DNA of 64,000 nt from Photobacterium rosenbergii (GCF_003026455.1 NZ_PYMB01000016.1:1-64000), one strand, 5' to 3'; shown: positions 14,661-24,972, numbered from the stretch's first letter. Program-made: numbers and translations. Notes: a model not told the origin generated them from the letters alone.

Positions 14661-17600
14661 GTGGGATGCTTGGTTAGACGGCTCTTTATTTTTCTGGGGC
14701 TAACATTATTACTGGCTATACGGGTAGAAGCGGAGACACTGCCGAATATCGACTTCGTCGATAGTGAAATCGAGCGCTTGAACAACGAGAACCCTAAGGA
14801 TGAAAAACTGCTTGGGCAGTATCAAAGCTTGGCGCAGAGTTTGAAAAGCCAATCAGCTTTAACTGAAGACCAAGATAAACTACGTACCCTTATTACCCAG
14901 TTTCCCGAACAGCGAACACTGCTCAACAAGAAGATCAAAGAAGCGGGTAAATTACCCGTCTTCCAAACAGAACAACTGCAATCCTACGATGACCTATCCC
15001 AAGCCTTAGCCCGGTTGAGCGCTTCACTCAATGAGTGGCAGGCGGCTTTAAAGGCAAATGGCGATGAGCGCAAGAAGCTCAATGATTCCCGAATTACGCT
15101 CCCTAAGGATATTGCTAGTCTCAATAGCCAAATAGAACAAGCCTCGTTAACGGTCAGTGATAGCAAGGATAAAGTTCAAACCTGGCTGGCAACGGCGACG
15201 TCAAAAACTCTTCAGTTGGAAAAAGACAAAAAACTGCTCGAGCAGCAAACGTTGGATGAACGAAGTGAGTTGTTGCAGTTAGAACAAGAGTTATTGGCAA
15301 AGAAAATTGATTTGGCAACGCCGCTGCAAGTCCAACTACAAAACCGCCTAACAGCCATCGAACAAGGCTCTGCGAAAGCCTTGATTGTCGAGGTTGAACA
15401 GCTCAATAGTGAGCTTGGCATTGAGGAAGGCATCAAGCCTAGCCAAGAAATATCACCTCAGCAACAGCATGTCGCTAAGCTACTCGAGTATGCCAAAGAA
15501 CTCGAGCAGGTCCTGCTCGACATCGATGATGCCCGCATAGAGATCCACCGTATTCAAGCTGAAAGGCAGAACCTCACTGACGAGCAGGTATTGATTCGAA
15601 ATAATCTGGATTGGCTCAGGGAGAGCACAGCCTTTGGGGCTTCTATCCGGGCGCAATTGCAGCGGTTACCCACGAGGGTGTCAGTGAACGTGATTCCCGA
15701 TCAAATAGCCAATGCCCACATCAGAAAATACGAGATCAGCCAACTGCGCTCAGACGCGGTGCTCGATCAGCAATCAAAAAAACAAACTCAATTTAACCAC
15801 CAAGGTGAGGGGGTAGAGCAAGCTCCCCTTACCCAACGACAAGAAGAATTACATAAGGAACTTTTGGCTCGTCTTAGCCAGGAATATGACAAGCTGATCA
15901 CCGAATTAAGCCGCCTACAAGCGGCGACTATCCAGTACAAAGACGAGGTGACCTCTGCGCGGTCTTTCCTTCGAGAGCAGCAGTTGTGGATACGCAGTAA
16001 CTTACCATTGTGGAAAAACCTAACCCGCTTTGAGATGGATGTCTGGTTTGGGGCTCACACGCCACTCAAAGTGATGTTTGAGCGAACTACCCAGCAGCAA
16101 CAGATGACGCTAGCGTTTTCCATCGCGGCATACACCTTATTGTTTGTATTGATTAGGGTTAAACTCACCCGCATTACTGAACAGCGTCGCACTGAATATA
16201 AAGGGCTGTTTGGTCATCCGCTCAAAGATAAATTTCGCTACACCCTGTACTTGTTCGCTTTGGCCCTGTTTAGGGCAGTTATCTGGCCGCTGTGGTATGG
16301 CCTAACGGCGCTTGGTATCTATTGGTTATGGCCGTTACCGACTTCGGGTGATCTGCCATCTTTGATCACGGCCAGTGCTTGGGGGTTATTTGTCCTCGAG
16401 CTGATCCATGGTTTGACGGCCAAGGATGGTGTGTTAGATCTGCACCTTAACTGGCCATCGGAAATTTGTCGTTATCTGCACCGCGAAAGCCGCCGGTTGC
16501 GCTGGCCTTTGATTGTTATTCTGTTGGCTTTATATTGCTCTGAATTGGTATCTGGTGAGAAGGAAGCAGAGGCTTCCCGGGTTCTATTCCTGTTGCTCGT
16601 AGGCTGTATGACCTACATCTATGCCTTCCTGTTTAAGCGCGAGCGCTTGCCGATGGTGCTGCCGTCACCGCTGCACCAAGGGTTTCCTCTGATGCTTACC
16701 CGAGGTCTGGTGATTGGCTCATTCCTTGCCATTATGCTGATGTCGGTGCTGGGGCTTTATCTCGCTTCCTGGGTATTGTTGAACTACCAGCAACTCACTT
16801 TGTTCCTGATGCTTGGCGTCTTGCTGGTGTACCAAATGGGGGAGCGCTGGCTCAAGCTGGAGCATCGCCAACTCAACTACCAGCGGCTACTCGAAAGGCG
16901 TGAAGAGCTCATTGCCCAGCAGCAAGAGCAAGCTGATGAACCTCCTGAACTGGCTGAACTGCGTGAAGTCATGCCAGAAGTAGAAGAAAGTAACTTGGAT
17001 GCTGAGCAGGTCAGCGAGCAGTCATTGAAGTTGCTACGGGGACTATCATTGATAGGCTTTGTGATTGCCATGCTGACCCTATGGTCGAGTGCCCTTGAGA
17101 TGACCAGTTGGCTTGGGCAAGTCGTGGTTTGGCAAGTCAGTGAAATGGGTGAAACCGGAATAGTGATGGTAGATATCACCCTGCAAGCGCTTATTTATGC
17201 CTTAATCACTTTATTAGTGACCTTTATTGCAGTGAAGAACTTGCCGGGGATATTGGAGCTATTGGTGCTGCGTCGACTCGATTTATCTCCCGGTACCGGA
17301 TATGCAGCAACCACGGTACTGCGTTACTTGCTGATGCTGGTTGGGGTCTTCAGCGCTTGTTCGTTAATTGGTTTCCAGTGGTCGAGTTTACAGTGGCTGG
17401 TGGCTGCATTCGGGGTCGGGTTGGGGTTTGGTTTACAGGAAATCTTCGCCAACTTTATTTCGGGTTTGATTATTTTGTTTGAGCGGCCAATCCGTATTGG
17501 TGACATTGTGACGATCAATGATTTGTCGGGCACTGTCAGCAAAATCAAAACCCGCGCGACGACAATCATCGATTGGGATAACAAAGAAATCGTTGTCCCC

Positions 17601-17981
17601 AATAAAGCCTTTATCACTGAAAAGCTGATCAACTGGTCGCTGACCGATCCGATAACCCGTATCGTGATCCCTATTGGTGTCGCCTACGGGTCGGATATCG
17701 ATAAAGTGGAAAAATTACTGTATCAGGTGGCCAATGAGCACCCGTTGGTACTTAAAGATCCACCGCCATCAGTTTTCTTTTTAGCCTTTGGAGCCAGCAG
17801 CCTTGATTTTGAGTTGCGGGTTTATATCACGGCGATTGACCATCGCCTTTCGACGATCCATCTGATCAACAAGAGCATTGATAGTTTGTTCAAGGAGAAC
17901 GGTATTGAGATAGCCTTCCCGCAAATGGATATCCATGTGCGCGATGTGAAGCAGGAAAAAGACAACCCTCCGGGCGATTAG
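14661..17981 (+). CDS. Large MscS-family mechanosensitive channel (MscK/MscM type)
   Basis: A 1106-residue inner membrane channel that opens under membrane tension and releases osmolytes. A signal peptide (about 1-25) precedes a long periplasmic, coiled-coil-rich region (about 30-470). A series of transmembrane segments follows (about 480-900), then the MscS core: TM3 with GVGLGFGLQEIFANFISG, the beta domain (FERPIRIGDIVTI, VPNKAFI) and the C-terminal vestibule. Length matches E. coli MscM (1107) and MscK (1120); I cannot choose between them. The start is a GTG at 14661, 8 bases after GGAGG. It is convergent with the EEP gene, only 39 bp away. Confidence 0.92.
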   Translation: MGCLVRRLFIFLGLTLLLAIRVEAETLPNIDFVDSEIERLNNENPKDEKLLGQYQSLAQSLKSQSALTEDQDKLRTLITQFPEQRTLLNKKIKEAGKLPVFQTEQLQSYDDLSQALARLSASLNEWQAALKANGDERKKLNDSRITLPKDIASLNSQIEQASLTVSDSKDKVQTWLATATSKTLQLEKDKKLLEQQTLDERSELLQLEQELLAKKIDLATPLQVQLQNRLTAIEQGSAKALIVEVEQLNSELGIEEGIKPSQEISPQQQHVAKLLEYAKELEQVLLDIDDARIEIHRIQAERQNLTDEQVLIRNNLDWLRESTAFGASIRAQLQRLPTRVSVNVIPDQIANAHIRKYEISQLRSDAVLDQQSKKQTQFNHQGEGVEQAPLTQRQEELHKELLARLSQEYDKLITELSRLQAATIQYKDEVTSARSFLREQQLWIRSNLPLWKNLTRFEMDVWFGAHTPLKVMFERTTQQQQMTLAFSIAAYTLLFVLIRVKLTRITEQRRTEYKGLFGHPLKDKFRYTLYLFALALFRAVIWPLWYGLTALGIYWLWPLPTSGDLPSLITASAWGLFVLELIHGLTAKDGVLDLHLNWPSEICRYLHRESRRLRWPLIVILLALYCSELVSGEKEAEASRVLFLLLVGCMTYIYAFLFKRERLPMVLPSPLHQGFPLMLTRGLVIGSFLAIMLMSVLGLYLASWVLLNYQQLTLFLMLGVLLVYQMGERWLKLEHRQLNYQRLLERREELIAQQQEQADEPPELAELREVMPEVEESNLDAEQVSEQSLKLLRGLSLIGFVIAMLTLWSSALEMTSWLGQVVVWQVSEMGETGIVMVDITLQALIYALITLLVTFIAVKNLPGILELLVLRRLDLSPGTGYAATTVLRYLLMLVGVFSACSLIGFQWSSLQWLVAAFGVGLGFGLQEIFANFISGLIILFERPIRIGDIVTINDLSGTVSKIKTRATTIIDWDNKEIVVPNKAFITEKLINWSLTDPITRIVIPIGVAYGSDIDKVEKLLYQVANEHPLVLKDPPPSVFFLAFGASSLDFELRVYITAIDHRLSTIHLINKSIDSLFKENGIEIAFPQMDIHVRDVKQEKDNPPGD

Positions 17982-18020
17982 AGTCTGTTGCAACAAGGAT
18001 TTAGCTCATGATAACCAGCC

Positions 18021-18962
18021 CTAATACTGCAGCGTAATCGACTGCGGACAATGATCACTGAGGCGGTAGTGCTTTAATTGTTGGTCGCTGTAGCGATATT
18101 CTGAATAGGAGTGTTGGGAGTCATTTTTTGGTATCCGGCCATCGATAATAAAGTGATCGATAAAGCTCGGATATTGCCTGACTTCCCATTGTTTTTTGCG
18201 TTTGTTGTAGGCCTGAGAGCGGCACTGGCTTTGTCTGCCTTGGGTGCTTAGTCTCGGAACCTGCAGTTTTCCAGAAGTCAGATGTTGCCAGAGCGTATCA
18301 CCTTTCTCTGCCAACCGGCGGTTGAAATCCCCCAAGATAATGAAAGGCTGTTGATGGGCTTGCCGCTCACTGATCCAGCCATCAAGAACTTCAAATTGCT
18401 CAGCCAAGACCGGACAGTTTTTGTTGCGGTGGCGGTTGCTGTAACAGCCGCTTTTAAGGTGGACAACCAATAGTCTTAATGCCGGTTGTCCTTGTTGAAA
18501 TAATGAAATATCGACACCGTAACGCAGGTACTGGTTATCCCACACATCGAGTTGATGTAGGTCAGGGTGGCGTACGTATTGGATTCCATTTCTTATTGCA
18601 AAACCGACAAACTGCGGCCAAATGTCATTATTGCCTTTGTCTTTCCGGCTCGAGAACTCAATCTGGTAATTGTTGAGTGGTATTACTTTTCCGATGGCTT
18701 GATGATCAGCAACCTCCTGAAAGGCAAGCACATCGGGTGAAATGGTTTTGATGATAGCGGCCATTGCCAGATAGTCGCGGGACGTTCTGGGGGGAGCGGT
18801 AGATTGGCTATGCCTGTTCGTTTCATCTACTGCCAACCAGCTGAGATTCCATGTAGTCAAAGTCAATGAGTTTGACCTACTGTGTGGTACATCAGCAATG
18901 ACTATATCTGAAGCGATAATCCCCCAAAGCAGGAGTAAATAGCGCACTGGTGGGCTAATCAT
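18021..18962 (-). CDS. Secreted endonuclease/exonuclease/phosphatase (EEP) family protein
   Basis: A 313-residue protein with an N-terminal hydrophobic signal (about 5-24, LLLLWGIIASDIVIA). The DNase I-like EEP fold motifs appear in order: TWNLSWL (Asn), AFQEV (metal-binding Glu), VVHLKSGC, ILGDFNRR (Asp and Asn) and LSDHCP (Asp-His). All catalytic residues of the superfamily are present, so it is probably an active periplasmic or extracellular phosphodiesterase or nuclease; the substrate is not evident. Two Cys in the CYSNRHRNKNC insertion may form a disulfide. The 3' end nearly meets the mscK-like gene. Confidence 0.82.
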   Translation of the reverse strand: MISPPVRYLLLLWGIIASDIVIADVPHSRSNSLTLTTWNLSWLAVDETNRHSQSTAPPRTSRDYLAMAAIIKTISPDVLAFQEVADHQAIGKVIPLNNYQIEFSSRKDKGNNDIWPQFVGFAIRNGIQYVRHPDLHQLDVWDNQYLRYGVDISLFQQGQPALRLLVVHLKSGCYSNRHRNKNCPVLAEQFEVLDGWISERQAHQQPFIILGDFNRRLAEKGDTLWQHLTSGKLQVPRLSTQGRQSQCRSQAYNKRKKQWEVRQYPSFIDHFIIDGRIPKNDSQHSYSEYRYSDQQLKHYRLSDHCPQSITLQY

Positions 18963-19122
18963 AATATGGCGAACTTCATAGCTGAAAAGTTTACTTTTAC
19001 CGTGATTGCACTGAAAAGCGATTAACCTTGATGGTAATGAGGGATGAAAAACAGCTTGAATGTAATAGGGGGCGTATTGCAGGAGTTAATGATGGTTCTC
19101 TCGCAAAAGCAGGTGATATCTT

Positions 19123-19812
19123 TCAGGCGACAACCCCGAATATTTGGCCGACTATTGCGGTTAGCAGCATGGCTAAAGCCCCCCAAAAAGTGACACGTAT
19201 AGCTCCTATCACCATTGAAGCTCCACCGGTTCGGGCAGCAATGGCGCCTAGAGCAGCCAAAAATAGCAACGAGAAAACGGCAACCATAGTGATCAGGTGA
19301 GGTAATGGAACAATCCACGCGACCAACAAAGGGAGAGTGGCACCGATTGTAAATGTCGCTGCTGAAAACATGGCCGCTTGCAAAGGGTTCGCACCTTGGG
19401 TATCAGATAGCCCTATCTCATCTCGGGCATGGGCACCAAGGGCATCATGGTCCATGAGCTTTTCTGCAACTTGCCGGGCCAAGTGGGGATCGAGCCCTCT
19501 TTGCTCATAGATTTGGGCGAGTTCATCGATCTCGTCTTCGTAATCTTGCTCCAATGCTTGTTTCTCGATAGCGAGGTCGGCTTTAATCGTATCTAGTTGT
19601 GAGCTGACTGAGACATACTCCCCTGCAGCCATAGACATTGCTCCGGCAACCAAACCGGCAAGGCCTGCAAGTAAAATGTTGTGTTGGTTTGCACTGGCTG
19701 CCGTAACGCCAATGATTAAACTAGAGGTTGAGACTATGCCATCGTTGGCTCCCAAGACAGCAGCGCGCAGCCAGCCAACCCTGTTTGAACGGTGATTCTC
19801 CTCATGGCTCAT
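19123..19812 (-). CDS. VIT1/CCC1 family iron or manganese transporter
   Basis: A 229-residue membrane protein of the VIT1/CCC1 family, which exports Fe2+ or Mn2+ from the cytosol. The first helix pair contains GANDGIVSTSSLIIGV and MSMAAGEYVSVSSQ, the family signature metal-binding helices. A charged cytoplasmic segment (about 72-130, with EDEIDELAQIYEQRG) is followed by three C-terminal helices. No Fur-like box was recognised upstream. The gene lies just beyond a terminator that belongs to the upstream gene remnant. Confidence 0.9.
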   Translation of the reverse strand: MSHEENHRSNRVGWLRAAVLGANDGIVSTSSLIIGVTAASANQHNILLAGLAGLVAGAMSMAAGEYVSVSSQLDTIKADLAIEKQALEQDYEDEIDELAQIYEQRGLDPHLARQVAEKLMDHDALGAHARDEIGLSDTQGANPLQAAMFSAATFTIGATLPLLVAWIVPLPHLITMVAVFSLLFLAALGAIAARTGGASMVIGAIRVTFWGALAMLLTAIVGQIFGVVA

Positions 19813-19863
19813 TCTGTTTTCCCATGCAAATGTCCAGTTGGTTTACATAAGCATAGGTGAACT

Positions 19864-19888
19864 AAAAAGGGCAGGAAGACCTGCCCTT
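19864..19888 (-). terminator. Terminator retained after a deleted gene
   Basis: A perfect 9-bp stem, AAGGGCAGG / CCTGCCCTT, with loop AAGA. On the minus strand it is followed by five T. It lies 33 bases past the stop of the minus-strand remnant at 19921-20040. Confidence 0.88.
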
Positions 19889-19920
19889 GGTGATTGAGTT
19901 ATATTTCGAACAACTGGAAA

Positions 19921-20040
19921 TTACTGCAAGCTTTCGCGGTCAGTCACTGCCTTGAGGTCGGTCAGGGTGCCCTGCTCAACATCAATCAGGAAGTTGTCGC
20001 TGGCCTCACCGGTTGCGAAGCGGTCAAGAAGGTTATATTT
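19921..20040 (-). pseudogene. 3' remnant of an unidentified gene
   Basis: A minus-strand frame of about 40 codons reads like the C-terminus of a real protein (LLDRFATGEASDNFLIDVEQ, then GTLTDLKAVTDRESLQ and stop), with balanced composition and its own terminator just downstream. At about 20040 the coding character ends abruptly in A/T homopolymer and AT-rich DNA with no start codon or ribosome site. I read this as the tail of a gene whose 5' part was deleted. I do not recognise the parent protein. Confidence 0.55.
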
Positions 20041-20311
20041 TTTTTTCGGTGGCAGAGAATAAAAATTCAATATGACAAAAATAAATCAATTTTATTATGA
20101 CATTATTTAAGCTTAATGATTTCTCTAATAATTCATTTATATTCAGCGGCTTGGGTGATAGGTGCTATGTTTTACTTTGAAATATTTAGTACGTATATAT
20201 ATGCTTGTAATGAATTTTTACTGATGTTTTATTTATGATTTTTGTTACTTTAGTTCAATAACTAAATTTTCAGCCACTTTACAATGATTAAAAAATCAGG
20301 TGGAGAGATAA
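20041..20311. other. AT-rich gap upstream of the hydrolase gene
   Basis: About 270 bp, strongly AT-rich, with no coding frame. It begins at the truncated edge of the gene remnant and should contain the promoter of the hydrolase at 20312. No specific operator was identified. Confidence 0.4.
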
Positions 20312-21148
20312 ATGCAAAGTCAGGCGGTGAGATATTCAGATAAAGTATTTGAGTACTACTATTTAAAAAGCCAGCAAGCATCGCGCTTTCCTGCGGTGGT
20401 ATTTATCCACGGTATATTGAGTAGCGGTCGGTTATTCACTCACCAGTTAATGCCAGTGATTGCTAATAGCGGCTTCTCTTCTTATTCCCTTACTCTTCGT
20501 GGTCATGGTAACCATCAGGCAAAACACTCCTCGGACCCTTTTCAAGATCATGTTAATGATGTGGCAGCATTTGTTGATTATGTCTATCAACAAGAGAACA
20601 AACCCATAGTCGTCGTTGGGTATTCTCTCGGAGGTTTGATTGCCCAGCATGTCTGTCAACGAAAAGAGGTTAAGCCTAAGTTAGCCGGTATGGCCTTGAT
20701 GGCATCGGTTCCTCCTCAAGGTTTTAGTGCCCTGAACCAAGCCATGTTACTCGAAAACCCAGCGCTGGCGATGGTACTCGGTCAGGTCATGGCGATGCCA
20801 AAAATGTCATTGCTCAACCCTTATTACCAGCACGTTATGATTGACGCGTTGTTTGCCAGTAAGCCCAACCAACAGCAACTAGCTATGTTGATGTCAGAGT
20901 TGAAAGCCGAAGATCTTCGGCTGTTCATTGAATCCCACTCAATTGAAGATAATGTCCAACTGAGTCTGCCCGTTACGGTGATCGGCGCGAAAGAAGACAA
21001 GCTGGTTCCTGCCTCTTTGGTTGAGGCCTCCGCAAAATATTACGGGGTCGCCCCCGTGTTCTTCAGCCCTATGGGCCATGCCATGCCGTTAGAGAAAGAA
21101 GCGGATCAACTGGCAGCATATTTAGCCAAATGGTTTAGAACACTATGA
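20312..21148 (+). CDS. Alpha/beta hydrolase
   Basis: A 278-residue cytoplasmic serine hydrolase of the alpha/beta fold. The oxyanion segment FIHGILSSGR, the nucleophile elbow GYSLGG (Ser105), the acid Asp229 (GAKEDKLVP) and His256 (PMGHAMPL) complete the triad. It resembles monoacylglycerol lipase or esterase-like members; the substrate is unknown. A good ribosome site, AGGTGGAGAG, precedes the ATG at 20312. An ATTGGCT heptamer array begins within 5 bases of its stop codon, before the nap promoter region. Confidence 0.85.
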   Translation: MQSQAVRYSDKVFEYYYLKSQQASRFPAVVFIHGILSSGRLFTHQLMPVIANSGFSSYSLTLRGHGNHQAKHSSDPFQDHVNDVAAFVDYVYQQENKPIVVVGYSLGGLIAQHVCQRKEVKPKLAGMALMASVPPQGFSALNQAMLLENPALAMVLGQVMAMPKMSLLNPYYQHVMIDALFASKPNQQQLAMLMSELKAEDLRLFIESHSIEDNVQLSLPVTVIGAKEDKLVPASLVEASAKYYGVAPVFFSPMGHAMPLEKEADQLAAYLAKWFRTL

Positions 21149-21152
21149 TGCT

Positions 21153-21186
21153 ATTGGCTATTGGCTATTGGCTATTGGCTATTGGT
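21153..21186. repeat. Heptanucleotide tandem repeat, ATTGGCT x4
   Basis: Four exact ATTGGCT units plus a partial copy, the same unit as the array at 1393-1441. It lies between the hydrolase stop and the nap regulatory region. Confidence 0.95.
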
Positions 21187-21278
21187 ATTAACTCCTTTTT
21201 AATCTCATTCCACAGCCTCTTATCAGAGTCTGGTAACTTCCTGATTTACATTAATGTGAGCTCGGTATTGCCGTTTTT

Positions 21279-21292
21279 TTGATCTAAAACAA
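21279..21292 (+). promoter_or_regulatory. FNR-like site upstream of nap
   Basis: TTGAT-CTAA-AACAA matches the FNR consensus TTGAT-N4-ATCAA at 9 of 10 positions. It is 27 bp upstream of an NarP-type site, an order also known from the E. coli napF promoter. Confidence 0.65.
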
Positions 21293-21305
21293 CCAACCCT
21301 TCCAA

Positions 21306-21321
21306 TACCCCTTTATGGGTA
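21306..21321 (+). promoter_or_regulatory. NarP/NarL 7-2-7 operator upstream of nap
   Basis: TACCCCT-TT-ATGGGTA fits the NarP/NarL inverted heptamers (TACYYMT-N2-AKRRGTA) perfectly. A possible -10, CATAAA, at 21342-21347 would place the operator centre near -43, an activating position. It implies nitrate control of the nap operon. Confidence 0.75.
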
Positions 21322-21438
21322 TCCAACCTATTCAAATTAGGCATAAATTAGTCAATAACCACTAAATCTTTAAGTGTATTTTGTTGCACTTATTGATTTG
21401 GGAAGGATTCGGTGGCGTGCCTGAAGGGGGGCTTTGTT

Positions 21439-21699
21439 GTGAGTGAGTTCCATGTCTGCAGCTTGATTGTTTACGTCGTAGCTGAGCAGCTTGAATCAAT
21501 AAAAAAGACCATAGAGAGCTTACCGGGGGCTGAAGTGCCGATTTTTGGTGAATCAGGGAAATTGGTTGTCGTGCTTGAGGGCGAGCAAAAAAACGACATC
21601 GTTGGTCACTTTGACCATATCAAGCAGTTGCCCGGGGTACTCGATACCACACTGGTTTACCACCAAATGGAAGAACAATCTGAGCTAAAGGAAGCGTAA
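21439..21699 (+). CDS. napD: NapD, chaperone for periplasmic nitrate reductase maturation
   Basis: An 86-residue cytoplasmic chaperone that binds the Tat signal of NapA and holds it during cofactor insertion. [12 protein letters not shown] at the start and [13 protein letters not shown] near the end match NapD. I chose the GTG at 21439, which follows GGGGGG with good spacing and gives the family length; an in-frame GTG at 21412 adds an atypical leader. It is the first gene of napDAGHBC; napF and napE are absent. NapA begins 2 bases after its stop. Confidence 0.92.
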   Translation: MSEFHVCSLIVYVVAEQLESIKKTIESLPGAEVPIFGESGKLVVVLEGEQKNDIVGHFDHIKQLPGVLDTTLVYHQMEEQSELKEA

Positions 21700-21700
21700 C

Positions 21701-24187
21701 ATGACAGTTACTAGACGTAGTTTCTTAAAGGCCAATGCAGCCATTGCTGCCGCCAGTGCCGCAGGGTTAACCATACCTGTGTCGGTGGCCAATGCCGCAG
21801 AAGGCGAACAGGAAGTGAAGTGGGATAAAGCCCCATGCCGCTTCTGTGGGACAGGCTGTAGTGTGCTGGTGGGGACCAAAAATGGTCGTGTGGTAGCATC
21901 GCAGGGGGACCCTGATGCGCCGGTCAATAAGGGCCTCAACTGTATCAAAGGCTACTTCTTGCCTAAGATCATGTATGGGGAAGATCGCCTGACCCAACCG
22001 TTATTGCGTAAGAGAGACGGTAAGTATCACAAGGAAGGGGAATTCACCCCAGTTAGTTGGGATGAAGCTTTCGATGTGATGGCCGACAAGTTCAAGCAGG
22101 CACTGAAAGACAAAGGTCCTTCTGCCGTTGGCATGTTCGGTTCTGGTCAGTGGACAGTCTGGGAAGGCTATGCCGCTGCGAAATTGTACAAAGCGGGTTT
22201 CCGCTCCAACAATATTGACCCGAACGCCCGCCACTGTATGGCGTCTGCGGTCGTTGGGTTTGGCCGTACCTTCGGTATGGATGAGCCTATGGGTAGCTAT
22301 GACGATCTCGAACATGCCGATGCTTTCGTGCTTTGGGGATCTAATATGGCTGAGATGCACCCAATCTTGTGGACACGCCTGACCGACCGCCGCCTGTCAT
22401 CCGATAAGGTAAAAGTCGCAGTGCTGTCGACTTTTACCCACCGCAGTTATGAATTGGCTGATAACCCAATCATCTTCAAGCCACAGACCGATCTGGCCAT
22501 CCTTAACTTTGTTGCCCACTACATTATCTCTAATGATAAGGTCAACAAGGACTTCATGGACAAGCACGTCAACATCCGTAAGGGTGTGACAGATATTGGC
22601 TACGGTCTGCGTCCCACCCACCCATTGGAAAAAGCAGCTAAAAACCCGGGTAGTGGTGATTCGACACCAATGAGTTTCGAAGACTACGCCAAGTTCGTCT
22701 CAACCTATACCGCCGAATATACCTCTGAATTAACAGGGGTGCCGGTTGACCAGCTCAACGAGTTGGCTGAAATGTACGCCAACCCAGAAACCAAGGTAGT
22801 GTCTTACTGGACCATGGGCTTCAACCAGCACACCCGAGGTGTGTGGGCCAATAACCTGATTTACAACATCCATCTGTTGACCGGCAAGATCTCCAAGCCA
22901 GGTTGTGGCCCGTTCTCGCTGACCGGACAGCCATCTGCCTGTGGTACAGCTCGTGAAGTGGGGACCTTTGCCCACCGTTTGCCAGCCGATATGGTGGTGA
23001 TGAATCCGAAACACCGCGAAATGTGCGAAACCCATTGGAATATCCCAGAAGGCACGATTCCACCAAAGCCGGGTTACCACGCGATTTTGCAAGACCGGAT
23101 GCTCAAAGACCGCAAACTCAATGCCTACTGGGTGATGTGTAACAACAACATGCAGGCAGGTCCGAATATCAACGAGGAACGTCTACCAGGCTACCGCGAT
23201 CCGGCTAACTTCATTGTTACTTCTGATCCTTACCCAACCGTAACCGCAATGGCATCGGACTTGATTTTGCCGACAGCGATGTGGGTTGAAAAAGAAGGGG
23301 CCTACGGTAATGCCGAGCGCCGTACTCAATTCTGGCACCAGCAGATCAGTGCGCCGGGTGAAGCGAAATCTGACTTGTGGCAGCTGATGGAGTTCTCCAA
23401 GCGCTTCAAGGTTGAGGAAGTCTGGCCGCAGGAGTTGATTGCCAAGAAGCCAGAGCTCAAAGGCAAAACTTTATTTGAAGTGCTGTTCAAAAACGGTAAG
23501 GCCGATAAGTACAGCTTGGATGAAATTGCGGCTGACCAACTCAATGATGAGTCCCGCGATTTTGGCTTCTATGTCCAAAAAGGCTTGTTCGAAGAGTATG
23601 CCTACTTCGGTCGAGGCCATGCCCATGATTTGGCTCCGTTTGATATGTACCACCAATCCCGAGGCCTGCGTTGGCCTGTGGTGGATGGCAAGGAGACGGT
23701 CTGGCGCTACTCCGAGGGGTATGACCCTTATGTGAAGAAGGGTGAAGAGTTCGCTTTCTACGGCAAGCCGGATAAGAAAGCGGTGATTTTTGCCCTGCCA
23801 TATGAGCCGCCAGCAGAGTCTCCGGATAACGAGTATGACCTGTGGCTATCAACTGGGCGGGTGCTGGAACATTGGCATACCGGTTCGATGACCCGTCGTG
23901 TGCCTGAGCTATACCGCTCATTCCCTGATGCAGTGCTCTACATGCACCCGCTCGATGCCAGAGCGCGCGGGCTGCGCCGGGGCGATGCAGTAAAAATTGT
24001 TTCCCGCCGTGGTGAGGTACTCACCCATGTGGAAACTCGCGGGCGTAACCGGGTACCGCAAGGCTTGGTGTATATGCCTTTCTTTGATGCCGGGCAACTG
24101 ACCAACAAACTCACGCTTGATGCAACCGATCCCATTTCGAAAGAAACGGACTTCAAGAAATGTGCAGTGAAGGTGGTTAAAGCCTAA
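21701..24187 (+). CDS. napA: NapA, catalytic subunit of periplasmic nitrate reductase
   Basis: An 828-residue molybdoenzyme reducing nitrate to nitrite in the periplasm. A Tat signal (TRRSFLK, residues 4-10) is followed by a [4Fe-4S] site with Cys46, Cys49, Cys53 and Cys81. The molybdenum ligand is Cys179 in [10 protein letters not shown]. The C-terminal domain binds molybdopterin guanine dinucleotide ([17 protein letters not shown]). Length matches the family. AAAGGAAG just before the ATG overlaps the napD end. Electrons would arrive from NapC or NapGH through NapB. Confidence 0.97.
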   Translation: MTVTRRSFLKANAAIAAASAAGLTIPVSVANAAEGEQEVKWDKAPCRFCGTGCSVLVGTKNGRVVASQGDPDAPVNKGLNCIKGYFLPKIMYGEDRLTQPLLRKRDGKYHKEGEFTPVSWDEAFDVMADKFKQALKDKGPSAVGMFGSGQWTVWEGYAAAKLYKAGFRSNNIDPNARHCMASAVVGFGRTFGMDEPMGSYDDLEHADAFVLWGSNMAEMHPILWTRLTDRRLSSDKVKVAVLSTFTHRSYELADNPIIFKPQTDLAILNFVAHYIISNDKVNKDFMDKHVNIRKGVTDIGYGLRPTHPLEKAAKNPGSGDSTPMSFEDYAKFVSTYTAEYTSELTGVPVDQLNELAEMYANPETKVVSYWTMGFNQHTRGVWANNLIYNIHLLTGKISKPGCGPFSLTGQPSACGTAREVGTFAHRLPADMVVMNPKHREMCETHWNIPEGTIPPKPGYHAILQDRMLKDRKLNAYWVMCNNNMQAGPNINEERLPGYRDPANFIVTSDPYPTVTAMASDLILPTAMWVEKEGAYGNAERRTQFWHQQISAPGEAKSDLWQLMEFSKRFKVEEVWPQELIAKKPELKGKTLFEVLFKNGKADKYSLDEIAADQLNDESRDFGFYVQKGLFEEYAYFGRGHAHDLAPFDMYHQSRGLRWPVVDGKETVWRYSEGYDPYVKKGEEFAFYGKPDKKAVIFALPYEPPAESPDNEYDLWLSTGRVLEHWHTGSMTRRVPELYRSFPDAVLYMHPLDARARGLRRGDAVKIVSRRGEVLTHVETRGRNRVPQGLVYMPFFDAGQLTNKLTLDATDPISKETDFKKCAVKVVKA

Positions 24188-24204
24188 CTATTGGAAACAG
24201 ACTG

Positions 24205-24972
24205 ATGAAGCGTTCACCTCTCAAATCATCGGAAAGCCGCCGCCGTTTCCTTCGGGATGCCGCGCGAACGGCTGTGGGTGTAGGAGCGGCAGCGACCGTA
24301 CTTGGACTACAGAGCAAACAGAGTAAGGCTGACAGCAGCGGTGTGCCGATAAGGCCACCGGGTGCGTTACCTGAGCCTGAGTTTTTGCAGGCTTGCTTGC
24401 GCTGTGGGTTATGTGTTCAGGCGTGTCCTTACGATACCTTGAAGCTGGCAAGTTTGTTGTCGCCAGTGGCTTCGGGGACACCGTATTTTACCGCCCGGAC
24501 GATACCGTGTGAGATGTGTGAAGACATTCCCTGTGTGGAAGCCTGCCCGAGTGGTGCGCTGGATCATGGCCTGACTGATATCGATGATGCCCGGATGGGC
24601 ACGGCGGTATTGATTGACCATGAAACCTGCCTCAACTGGTTGGGCTTACGTTGTGATGTATGCCACCGGGTCTGCCCGCTGATTGATGAGGCGATCACCC
24701 TTGAGCCAATCCGCAACCAACGTACCGGCTACCATGCCAAGTTTATCCCGACGGTGCATTCCGATGTCTGTACCGGATGCGGTAAATGCGAGCAAGCCTG
24801 TGTGCTGGACGAAGCGGCGATTAAGGTTGTGCCAACGGCCTTGGCCAAAGGCGAGCTTGGTCACCACTATCGCTTGGGTTGGGAAGAGAAGGCCAAGAAA
24901 GGGGAAAGTTTGGTCCCAGAAGATCTGACTTTACCTGCTCACAAGCCGGGTAACAGTGGAGGAGGTCAGTAA
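24205..24972 (+). CDS. napG: NapG, periplasmic ferredoxin-type quinol oxidation subunit
   Basis: A 255-residue iron-sulfur protein exported by Tat ([11 protein letters not shown] near residues 11-21). Four [4Fe-4S] motifs are visible: [35 protein letters not shown] (with an upstream Cys) and [12 protein letters not shown]. With NapH it passes electrons from quinol toward NapA. It follows napA by 17 bases and overlaps napH (TAATG). Confidence 0.95.
   Translation: MKRSPLKSSESRRRFLRDAARTAVGVGAAATVLGLQSKQSKADSSGVPIRPPGALPEPEFLQACLRCGLCVQACPYDTLKLASLLSPVASGTPYFTARTIPCEMCEDIPCVEACPSGALDHGLTDIDDARMGTAVLIDHETCLNWLGLRCDVCHRVCPLIDEAITLEPIRNQRTGYHAKFIPTVHSDVCTGCGKCEQACVLDEAAIKVVPTALAKGELGHHYRLGWEEKAKKGESLVPEDLTLPAHKPGNSGGGQ

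Noticed and set aside
19028-19300. A 90-codon plus-strand frame
   Set aside because: It is antisense to the well-supported VIT transporter gene and has no family-like features.
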